Assembly (NCBI GenBank): GCA_020073145.1
Contig: JAIQFS010000036.1
Location: 1-56,957 of the forward strand
Direction: 5' to 3'
Source: Terriglobia bacterium
Lineage (GTDB): Bacteria; Acidobacteriota; Terriglobia; Bryobacterales; Bryobacteraceae
DNA: 56,957 nt
Positions 1 through 6,491 of the stretch are shown piece by piece (positions within the stretch are counted from its first letter, which is position 1; every line of letters starts with the position of its first letter). Position numbers and translations under genes: made by a program. The notes beneath the pieces are model-generated. The model was not told the DNA's origin, made no database searches, and saw nothing but the letters and a program-made list of their open reading frames with translations.

Positions 1-75
1 GCATCGCAGATCGTTTTGACGGCAACTGGATCTGGTTGGCCGGGTAACGGACGCCGAGGGGGGATCTGGCATCAG

Positions 76-1467
76 ATGTATACTGTTCCCAGCCGCATGG
101 AACCCAGGCCGCCCGTCAACATCTCGGAGTTCATCGACAACGCCAAAATGAGCCCGTTTCAAATTGGCATTTTCATTCTGTGCGGGCTGTGCCTGATCAT
201 GGACGGGTTCGACGTGCAGGCCATCGGGTACGTGGCGCCGTCGCTGCGCCAGGAGTGGAAGATCGCGCCGGCGCTGCTAGGCTCGGTGCTGAGCGCGGCT
301 CTGTACGGGGTGCTGTTCGGCTCCATTTTCCTGAGCATGCTGGCGGACAAGATCGGGCGGCGGCCGGTGCTGGTGGGGGCGTGCCTGACTTTTTCGGCAG
401 TCTCGATTCTGACGGCGCAGGCGCAGAACGTGCCGCAACTGCTGGCGATGCGGTTCATCGCCGGGCTGGCGCTGGGAAGCATCATGCCCAACGCGATGGC
501 ACTGGTGGGCGAGTATGCGTCGCGGCGGGCGCGGGTGGCGCTAATGATCATTGTCGGGAACGGATTCACGGCAGGGGCGGCGCTGGGGGGATTCGTGAGT
601 TTCTGGCTGGTCCCGCGGTACGGGTGGCGGTCCGTGTTTTATTTTGGCGGCGCGGTGCCACTGGCGATCGGGATTGCGATGTTCTTCGTGCTGCCGGAAT
701 CGCTCCAGTTCCTCGCGCTGCACGGCAAAGACGCGCGCAAGCTGACGCACTGGCTGCGGAAGATCGACCGCAACGCACCGGTGGAAGCGGGCACGCGCTA
801 CGTCGTACCGGAAAGGGCCCGCCGCGGCGCCCCGATGATGAAGCTCTTCCAGGACGGCCTGGCGACGCGAACGATTCTGCTGTGGACCGTGTATTTCCTG
901 AACCTGCTCAACCTGTACTTTTTGTCGAGCTGGCTGCCGACGGTGGCGACGCCTTTGGTCAAGGCGGCGGGAATCTCGGGAGCGTACGCGTTGCTGTTGG
1001 CCGCCGCCCTGCAGATTGGCGGGGTAGCGGGGTCGCTGGTGCTGGGCTGGTTCGTGCTCCGCTTCGGTTTCGTGGCCGTGCTGACGAGCGGTTTCGTCCT
1101 GGCGGGCGCGAGCATCGCGTATATCGGGCAGCCGGGCCTGTCGGTGGCGCTGCTGTTCAGCGTCGTGTTCGTGGCCGGGATCGGGATTGTGGGCGGGCAA
1201 TCGGCGATCAACGCCATGGCGGCGACGCTCTATCCGACCGACCTGCGGTCGACGGGAATCGGCGCCGGGCTGGGGATCGGGCGGATCGGCTCGATTGTGG
1301 GGCCGACGGTGGCGGGCGTGCTGATCGGCCTGAAGTGGACGACGCATGAGCTGTTTCTGGCGGCGGCTGTTCCGGCATTGCTCTCGGCGGTCTTCATGAT
1401 CGGGATGCGGGGGATTCTCAAAGCGCAGGCGCGCGCACAGGCTCAGAGCGAAGTGCTGGTGCACTAG
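76..1467 (+). CDS. MFS transporter, aromatic acid:H+ symporter (AAHS)-like
   Basis: Predicted 463-aa inner-membrane carrier of the major facilitator superfamily, with about twelve hydrophobic segments. The first helix carries the DGFD signature of the aromatic acid/H+ symporter family, followed by QAIGYVAPSL. The TM2-TM3 loop has the MFS motif A form (ADKIGRRP). A likely role is proton-coupled uptake of a small aromatic or organic acid, but the substrate cannot be read from the sequence. The frame is open further upstream (TTG at 16). I chose the ATG at 76 because a purine-rich AGGGGG lies about 13 nt before it; ATG 97 is also possible and fits the usual family N-terminus (VNISEFID). No catabolic gene lies beside it. 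Confidence 0.85.
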   Translation: MYTVPSRMEPRPPVNISEFIDNAKMSPFQIGIFILCGLCLIMDGFDVQAIGYVAPSLRQEWKIAPALLGSVLSAALYGVLFGSIFLSMLADKIGRRPVLVGACLTFSAVSILTAQAQNVPQLLAMRFIAGLALGSIMPNAMALVGEYASRRARVALMIIVGNGFTAGAALGGFVSFWLVPRYGWRSVFYFGGAVPLAIGIAMFFVLPESLQFLALHGKDARKLTHWLRKIDRNAPVEAGTRYVVPERARRGAPMMKLFQDGLATRTILLWTVYFLNLLNLYFLSSWLPTVATPLVKAAGISGAYALLLAAALQIGGVAGSLVLGWFVLRFGFVAVLTSGFVLAGASIAYIGQPGLSVALLFSVVFVAGIGIVGGQSAINAMAATLYPTDLRSTGIGAGLGIGRIGSIVGPTVAGVLIGLKWTTHELFLAAAVPALLSAVFMIGMRGILKAQARAQAQSEVLVH

Positions 1468-1513
1468 GGAGCATCGGTTTCGGGAAGACGGGGCTGCGCG
1501 CGGGCGCAAATGC

Positions 1514-1540
1514 TGACGCCTGATGCCACACCAGGCGTCA
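1514..1540. terminator. Stem-loop between convergent genes
   Basis: A perfect 9-bp inverted repeat (TGACGCCTG / CAGGCGTCA) with a 9-nt loop sits between the convergent MFS gene and the 175-aa membrane protein, and overlaps the stop codon of the latter. It has no T-tract on either strand, so it is a stem-loop that may stabilise 3' ends or act with Rho rather than a classic intrinsic terminator. Confidence 0.45.
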
Positions 1541-2065
1541 CTCCTGGGGAGTCATGAAAAAGGCATAGGTCAGCAACGCCGCACCCACAAGGAGCGGGAT
1601 CATGCCCGCCAGATACACCGGCTGGTCGGGCACGATCTGCCGCAGGAAGATCAGCAAAGAAATCCCGACCCCGGCGCAGATCAAGCCGCCCAACTTCATG
1701 CCTTCGCGCTGACGCCGGGCGGATTTTTTCTGGTCCTCGCGGAGGAATTCGAGCAGGGATTCACTGCCCCGCGTCTCGGCAATTTTCTTGAGGGTCTCGT
1801 TGCGGTAATAGGCTTGGGCCTGGATCGGACCCATCATCGCAGGAGAAGGGCCCTTGGGGGCGAGTGCTTCGCGCAGAAGCTGGAGCACCGATTCGTCCGG
1901 TTTCCCCTGCATCTCCGCCAGTTTCTTGATGGCCTCGCTCTTGTAGAACGCTTCACGCTCCTCGCGGCGCGCCTTCGACCAGGCGGCGACCGCCAGGAAG
2001 GAGAAGCCGGCGATAGCGGCGATGCTCCAGGCGAGATATTCGTTCAAGATCAGATCCCAGTTCAT
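1538..2065 (-). CDS. Hypothetical membrane protein with N- and C-terminal helices
   Basis: A 175-aa protein I do not recognise. It has one transmembrane segment near residues 11-28, a long charged, helix-prone cytoplasmic middle (about 30-120, rich in E, K and R), and two hydrophobic segments near 125-142 and 150-170. A strong GGAGGA ribosome site lies 5 nt before the ATG. The gene is divergent from the sigma factor gene at 2196, and the 131-bp intergenic region holds a perfect 11-bp inverted repeat. The divergent arrangement suggests it could be a target of that sigma factor or part of the same stress response. That is inference only. Confidence 0.7.
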   Translation of the reverse strand: MNWDLILNEYLAWSIAAIAGFSFLAVAAWSKARREEREAFYKSEAIKKLAEMQGKPDESVLQLLREALAPKGPSPAMMGPIQAQAYYRNETLKKIAETRGSESLLEFLREDQKKSARRQREGMKLGGLICAGVGISLLIFLRQIVPDQPVYLAGMIPLLVGAALLTYAFFMTPQE

Positions 2066-2124
2066 GATATCCTCCTACGGCGGTTTGGGTGCTGCAACCG
2101 GTGGGACCCGGGAGGGCGCGGCGC

Positions 2125-2156
2125 GGTTGCGTTTTGTTTGGGAAGAAAACGCAACC
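2125..2156. promoter_or_regulatory. Perfect 11-bp inverted repeat in a divergent promoter region
   Basis: GGTTGCGTTTT and AAAACGCAACC form perfect 11-bp arms around a 10-nt spacer. The repeat ends 39 nt upstream of the sigma factor start and 60 nt upstream of the divergent membrane-protein gene. No T-tract follows. An operator for a dimeric regulator or a 5'-UTR hairpin are both possible. Confidence 0.5.
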
Positions 2157-2195
2157 CTTGGGGATCAGCAGAGGTCGTACGGGGAGAGGAGCGAG

Positions 2196-2762
2196 GTGAG
2201 CGCCAGCGACGACCAGGCCGATGTGGAGAAGGTCCTGGCCGGCGACACGGCTGCGTTTGAAGGGATTGTGCGGCGGTGGCAGGGTCCGCTGGTCAACCTG
2301 GCCTACCGGTTCTGCGGGGACCGCGGGCGGGCGGAAGAAATGGCCCAAGAGGCGTTTCTGCGGGCGTATCGCAAGTTGAATACGTGGCGGAAGGACGCCA
2401 GTTTTTCGACTTGGCTGTTCGCGCTGGCGGCCAACCTATACCGCACCGAACTGCGGCGGATTCCGGCGCGGACCATCCCGCTCGACACGGTGGGGGAGCC
2501 CCGCGATTCGCGCGCCGCGGATGGAGGGCTGGAGGAGGAGTCTCGAGACCGGGCGGTCCGGCAGGCCGTTTTGGCGCTGCCCGCGAAGTATCGGGAGGCG
2601 TTGACGCTTTTCTATTTCCACGAGATGGAAGTGGCGGCCGCGGCGCGCAGCCTGGGATTGCCGGAGGGAACGGTGAAGGCGCAGTTGTTTCGGGGGCGGG
2701 AGATTTTGCGCGCCAAACTGGCACTGCTGTTGCCGGAGCTAGGATGGAAGGAGGTTCGATGA
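2196..2762 (+). CDS. ECF-type RNA polymerase sigma factor
   Basis: A 188-aa group 4 (extracytoplasmic function) sigma-70 factor that would direct core RNA polymerase to alternative promoters. Region 2 is visible as FEGIVRRWQGPLVNLAYRFCG followed by AEEMAQEAFLRAYRKL. Region 4 has LPAKYREALTLFYFHEM and the HTH with the LPEGTVKAQLFRGREILR recognition segment. The frame stays open upstream to 2022, but only the GTG at 2196 has a good ribosome site (GGGGAGAGGAG) and matches family N-termini. Its stop overlaps the next ATG, so the downstream membrane protein is probably translationally coupled and is the natural candidate for its regulator. Confidence 0.9.
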   Translation: MSASDDQADVEKVLAGDTAAFEGIVRRWQGPLVNLAYRFCGDRGRAEEMAQEAFLRAYRKLNTWRKDASFSTWLFALAANLYRTELRRIPARTIPLDTVGEPRDSRAADGGLEEESRDRAVRQAVLALPAKYREALTLFYFHEMEVAAAARSLGLPEGTVKAQLFRGREILRAKLALLLPELGWKEVR

Positions 2763-3127
2763 AAGACGAGGAACTGGATCGCATTCTTTCCGGAGAAGGC
2801 GGCATTGTCCCATCCTCCGGCTTCACCGCCGGGGTGATGGACGCGATCCGGAGCGAAGCCGCGACGCCGCCGCCTATTCCCTTCCCGTGGAAGCGGGCCC
2901 TGCCTGGGTTGGCGGCGTGGGTAGTGGCGCTGGTGGCGGCGATTCTGGGAGGCGTCTCGCAACTGGGGCATCCGGCGGCGGCCGCCCCCCTCTGGGCCAA
3001 CTGGGCCGCTCTTTTCGACCGGGCGCTGGAGGGCGCGGAGATGGTAGGAGCCGGTTGGATCACGATGGCGTTGTTCCTGGCTTGGGCTTCGGTAGCGCTG
3101 TCGATGCACCTGACGCGGAGAGGCTAG
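2759..3127 (+). CDS. Small membrane protein coupled to the ECF sigma factor
   Basis: A 122-aa protein with a short acidic N-terminus (KDEELDRIL), a segment near residues 20-32 resembling the helices after ZAS-type domains, a transmembrane helix at about 50-68 and a second near 100-117. The start overlaps the sigma factor stop (ATGA). Position and topology fit an anti-sigma or membrane partner, but no Cys/His zinc-binding H-x3-C-x2-C motif is present, so an anti-sigma role is inference. Basic residues (LTRRG) end the protein on the cytoplasmic side. Confidence 0.7.
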   Translation: MKDEELDRILSGEGGIVPSSGFTAGVMDAIRSEAATPPPIPFPWKRALPGLAAWVVALVAAILGGVSQLGHPAAAAPLWANWAALFDRALEGAEMVGAGWITMALFLAWASVALSMHLTRRG

Positions 3128-3135
3128 GGCCTGAG

Positions 3136-3150
3136 CAGGCGGATCGCCTG
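3136..3150. repeat. CAGGCG-N3-CGCCTG stem-loop
   Basis: A short 6-bp hairpin (CAGGCG, GAT, CGCCTG) just after a gene end. It resembles the cores of the stem-loops at 5635 and 24839, also 3' of genes, suggesting a small recurrent intergenic repeat. Confidence 0.35.
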
Positions 3151-3191
3151 GCAGCGCGTTCTGTCCCGGCGCGCCCGGAGTTACAATTCGG

Positions 3192-4700
3192 ATGCCGATG
3201 TCCTCCGCACCGCGCGCGGACGGCCGAAGCGGCGAAGAACTCCGCGCGGTCATCGAGGCGTTCCTCAAAAACTCGCGCCAGCCGGCTCTGCTGGAACCGG
3301 GGGAAGACCTGCTTCCGCTCACCGGGGACAATCATAGCCTGGAGTTTCACGGGTCGCGGCTGGTCTTGCAGGCGTGGGACCGAAACCGCAACCTGGCGCG
3401 GCGCGTGCTAGCCATTGCGGACGCATCCGCGGCGCGGCTGGAGCTGACGGTGGAACGCTTCGCGAAGCGCGAAGGGCAGCTCTTTCTGCTGGACCTGGCA
3501 CGGCGCGGCGGTTCCGAGATGGGGCGACGGAGCGGGCGGCTGGTGTTTCGCGAGCGCTTCCGGCTTTTCCTGCGGCGGCAATTTCCGGAGTGGAATCTGG
3601 CGGAACTGAGCGCCGAAGCCAACCTGGAACACAGCTTGTCGCCGGCATTTCCGCGCGCGTTTCTGCGCCACGGGCAGCACGGATGGGCGGCTCTGGCCTG
3701 CCCGCCGGAAGGCGATGCCGGGGCGGCGCTCACGTTCGGGCTGATCTGGCTGAGCTACCTGCGGGCGCGCGAACGGCGGGTCACGGTGGAAGGGCTGGCG
3801 CTGTACCTTCCCCTGGGAGCCGAGCGGGCGGCGGCGCTGCGGGTGTTGTGTTTGGATGCGGCGGCAGCGCGGTTTGAATTGTTCGCGTACTCGGCGGAGG
3901 ATTTCGTGGTGCGGATCGATCCGCGCGATCACGGGAATCTGGACACGCGGCTGGAGGCATGCCGCCGTCCCGAGCCCAACCAGGCGGGAGCGTGGCAGCA
4001 CGTTCGCGAACTACGGGGCGTGGAGCAGGTGGCGAGGCCCGACGGGCGGGTGAGCCTGCGGGTGCGGGGGCTGGAGTTCGGGGAGCTTTCCGGGGCGGCC
4101 TTACGGTTCGGGCTGGCGGATCGGCGGCCGGCCGGCGCGCATCACGGGCGAGAAATCGAGCGGCTGGTGGAGGAACTCGGGCGGGTGCGGGCCGTGGAGA
4201 CCGCCGACCGCGAGCATCCGCTCTACCGGCGGAATCCCGAGGCGTGGCTGGAGTCGCAGGTGCGGAGGGAGATCGAGATCGTGGATGCCTCGCTGCTGCC
4301 GGAACCCGTCTACGATCAGGTTCCTGCCTTCGCGGGGGGCGAGCGCGGCATTCTGGACCTGTTGGCGATCGACCGCGCGGGACGCCTGGCGGTGCTGGAA
4401 TTGAAGGCGTCGGCCGATCCGCACCTGCCGCTGCAGGCGCTGGATTACTGGATTCGCGTGAAGTGGCATCTGGATCGGGGCGAGTTCGCGGCGGGCGGCT
4501 ATTTTCCGGGGATGGAGGTGCGGCCCGAGGCGCCGCGGCTGCTGCTGGTGGCGCCGTCACTCGAGTTTCATCCCACGACGGAGGCCTTGCTGGGCTATTT
4601 TTCGCCGTCGATCGAAGTAGAGCGAATCGGGCTGGCGGTAGAATGGCGACAGGGGCTGCACGTGATGTTTCGCCTGACCGGCGCCGAGCGTCCCCGCTAA
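3192..4700 (+). CDS. PD-(D/E)XK nuclease-like protein
   Basis: A 502-aa protein of unknown role. Near the C-terminus there is a recognisable PD-(D/E)XK core: Asp389 in GILDLLAID, Glu403-Leu-Lys405 in AVLELKAS, and a RecB-type Q-x3-Y at 415-419 (QALDY). These residues coordinate the metal in many restriction and repair nucleases and in NucS/DUF91-like enzymes. The first 330 residues are Arg/Glu-rich with no domain I recognise. The start is ATG 3192 or ATG 3198. It lies 4 nt upstream of a DUF697-like membrane protein, so the two are probably co-transcribed. DNA or RNA as substrate is not visible from the sequence. Confidence 0.7.
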   Translation: MPMSSAPRADGRSGEELRAVIEAFLKNSRQPALLEPGEDLLPLTGDNHSLEFHGSRLVLQAWDRNRNLARRVLAIADASAARLELTVERFAKREGQLFLLDLARRGGSEMGRRSGRLVFRERFRLFLRRQFPEWNLAELSAEANLEHSLSPAFPRAFLRHGQHGWAALACPPEGDAGAALTFGLIWLSYLRARERRVTVEGLALYLPLGAERAAALRVLCLDAAAARFELFAYSAEDFVVRIDPRDHGNLDTRLEACRRPEPNQAGAWQHVRELRGVEQVARPDGRVSLRVRGLEFGELSGAALRFGLADRRPAGAHHGREIERLVEELGRVRAVETADREHPLYRRNPEAWLESQVRREIEIVDASLLPEPVYDQVPAFAGGERGILDLLAIDRAGRLAVLELKASADPHLPLQALDYWIRVKWHLDRGEFAAGGYFPGMEVRPEAPRLLLVAPSLEFHPTTEALLGYFSPSIEVERIGLAVEWRQGLHVMFRLTGAERPR

Positions 4701-4704
4701 TCCC

Positions 4705-5568
4705 ATGTTCAAATCCGTTAAACAGGTACGCGCGGCCGTTTCCTTAGTGAACCCGGAGGCCGTGCGCGCGCTGGCCTCGCGCCGCATCGCGATCGGGCTG
4801 GCGGCCGGCAGCAGCAGCGAGTACGCCGAGCTGGAGGATTTTCTGGTTCCGGCGGGAGTGGCGCACGAAACGCGCCTGCAGTTGATGGAGGGGGTTTACC
4901 GCGCGGGCGATCCGGACGTCCCGGACGACGTGGACCTGGTGCTGTGCGGGCACGGGACTCCCTGCCCGTCGGGCGCGTTTTCGTTTCGGCGCGACGAGCC
5001 GCAGACCACAGTGACCGAGATTCTGCGCGCCAAGGACGACCTGGCCTTGCCGCTGGCGCGGCAGTTTCCGGCGTTCCGGCGGGCAGCGACGGACCGGATC
5101 GTGCAGGCGGTGGCGTGTGAGAACGCGTTGTTCACGGTGGCTACGGCGCTGCCGAACGTGGTGCCGACCCTGTTCGAGCTGCCGTGGATTGTGGGTGAAT
5201 TCGCGTCGGATACGGCGTTTCTGACGATCAACCAGGTTCGCATGGCGTTCCTGATTGCGGCGGCATGCGGCGGCGAGATCGGATTCGCGCACCAGAAGGC
5301 GGAAATTGTGGCGATTGTCGGCGGCGCCTTCGGCTGGCGGGCTCTGGCGCGGGAACTGGCCGGCAAGATTCCCATGGGCGGCGGACTGATCCCCAAAGGT
5401 GCGATTGCGTACGCTGCGACGTTCGTGGTGGGGAAGGGGCTGGAGCATTACCACCATGCGCGGACGCCGCTCACCCGCGCGCAACGTAAGGAAGTTTACG
5501 AACAGGCCTACGAGCGAGGCAAAGCGGTGGCGGAATCGATATCGAAAGAGGCGGGCAGGCAGGGCTGA
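4705..5568 (+). CDS. DUF697-like membrane-associated protein
   Basis: A 287-aa protein starting 4 nt after the nuclease-like gene. The N-terminal half (1-125) is soluble. The C-terminal half contains hydrophobic stretches near 130-150, 170-185, 195-210 and 225-240, with the pattern LTINQVRMAFLIAAACG and PKGAIAYAATFVVGKGLEHY typical of DUF697, a domain often attached or adjacent to small GTPases. No GTPase motifs are present here. Tight spacing with the PD-(D/E)XK gene implies a shared transcript. The function is unknown, and the DUF697 assignment is by motif resemblance only. Confidence 0.65.
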   Translation: MFKSVKQVRAAVSLVNPEAVRALASRRIAIGLAAGSSSEYAELEDFLVPAGVAHETRLQLMEGVYRAGDPDVPDDVDLVLCGHGTPCPSGAFSFRRDEPQTTVTEILRAKDDLALPLARQFPAFRRAATDRIVQAVACENALFTVATALPNVVPTLFELPWIVGEFASDTAFLTINQVRMAFLIAAACGGEIGFAHQKAEIVAIVGGAFGWRALARELAGKIPMGGGLIPKGAIAYAATFVVGKGLEHYHHARTPLTRAQRKEVYEQAYERGKAVAESISKEAGRQG

Positions 5569-5613
5569 AGGTGCGCGCCAGTCGTGGCGCATGCCGGAGT
5601 CTGCTGCATTCCG

Positions 5614-5656
5614 GTGGGGCGGGCCTCCGTGCCCGCAGGCTGAAAGCCTGCCCCAC
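5614..5656. repeat. Nested stem-loop intergenic repeat (GTGGGGC...GCAGGC...GCCTGCCCCAC)
   Basis: Outer arms GTGGGGC/GCCCCAC enclose two small hairpins, GGGC-CTCCGT-GCCC and GCAGGC-TGAAA-GCCTGC. The clover-like fold and the core shared with the element at 24839 look like a REP-type palindromic repeat downstream of a gene. Confidence 0.5.
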
Positions 5657-5719
5657 TTCTCTCTCCATCCCATCCTGTATAAACGCGTGGAAACCGCGAA
5701 GGAACCGGACACACCTCAG

Positions 5720-6013
5720 TTAGAAGCGCCGCATCACCTGGTCGCGCCAGGCTTCGAGCGGCATGCCGTCGGAGGGCAAGCCCGGCGAGTGAAAGCGGAT
5801 GTGGTGCCGCCCGGCTTCGAGCATGTGCGCGAGGCCGCGCCCGAGATCGCAGCGGTCGAAATCGACCGGTCTGCGCTCCAAGGCCATGCGGCAGGGGCCG
5901 TGGTGGCTGAGATCCAGGCCGCACTCGCCGCCGCCCGAATAGAAAAGATTGCTTCCGCGGGAGGGCCAATGGAAGCTATAAAAAGGACAACGCGGCCGTT
6001 CCATTTCAGACAT
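5720..6013 (-). CDS. Small Cys/His-rich conserved-type protein
   Basis: A 97-aa protein with four spaced cysteines (about 9, 31, 42 and 55) and several histidines, in the segments RCPFYSFHWP, GGECGLDLSHHGPCRM and DFDRCDL. The pattern suggests a metal site (Zn or Fe-S), but no named family is recognised. It starts at ATG 6013, overlapping the 3' end of the PilZ-like gene by 8 nt; an in-frame ATG at 6004 is an alternative start. Translational coupling with PilZ implies related function. The reading frame is credible because Cys/His/Trp are clustered and the gene overlaps its neighbour on the same strand. Confidence 0.6.
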   Translation of the reverse strand: MSEMERPRCPFYSFHWPSRGSNLFYSGGGECGLDLSHHGPCRMALERRPVDFDRCDLGRGLAHMLEAGRHHIRFHSPGLPSDGMPLEAWRDQVMRRF

Positions 6014-6416
6014 GCGCGCCCATGGAAACCGGGGAGGTGGCTCCGGCGGAAACGGCGAACAGTTTGCGCGGGGGCTCGGCGGAGGGCTGCTTCACGGGAG
6101 GAGCCGGGCGGCGCGTTCGAAAGTTGTACCGCTCGAACTCAACTCTGGCCGAGGTTGGATTGGCGGCGGTGACGCGCCCGCACAGCACCAACTGCAGACT
6201 CACGCGGTCATCCAGGAGCACCGGCCAGCAAACCGAAATCTCCAGCCTGCTTCCCGCGGGGATGGATTGGTCGGTGTCGAACTCAATGGCGCGGCTGCCG
6301 ACTCGAGTGGTGCGGCCGCTGCCGGTGCATTGCCGGCGGCTGGAGATCACCTTGAATTGCAGGTCCACGCAGATGGGATACATTGACGGGCAAAAGCGTT
6401 TGGCTTGACGTTCCAC
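6006..6416 (-). CDS. PilZ-like protein with degenerate second motif
   Basis: A 136-aa PilZ-fold protein. PilZ domains bind cyclic di-GMP through RxxxR and (D/N)xSxxG. Here the first motif is present at the extreme N-terminus (R3-QAK-R7) but the second reads RVGSRA, so nucleotide binding is doubtful. The rest (IPAGSRLEISVCWPVLL, LVLCGRVTAA, ARVEFERYNFRTR) follows the PilZ barrel and closely parallels the paralogue at 44901. The GTG start at 6416 is fixed by a GGAGGA ribosome site 6-8 nt upstream. It is followed by the Cys-rich small gene with overlap. Confidence 0.75.
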   Translation of the reverse strand: MERQAKRFCPSMYPICVDLQFKVISSRRQCTGSGRTTRVGSRAIEFDTDQSIPAGSRLEISVCWPVLLDDRVSLQLVLCGRVTAANPTSARVEFERYNFRTRRPAPPVKQPSAEPPRKLFAVSAGATSPVSMGAHV

Positions 6417-6491
6417 AGTCTTCCTCCGAGCTCACATACTGAAGTGAAGCGCGAAGGGCTGCCGTTTCAGGCGGGTTATTCCCGGGCGGGA

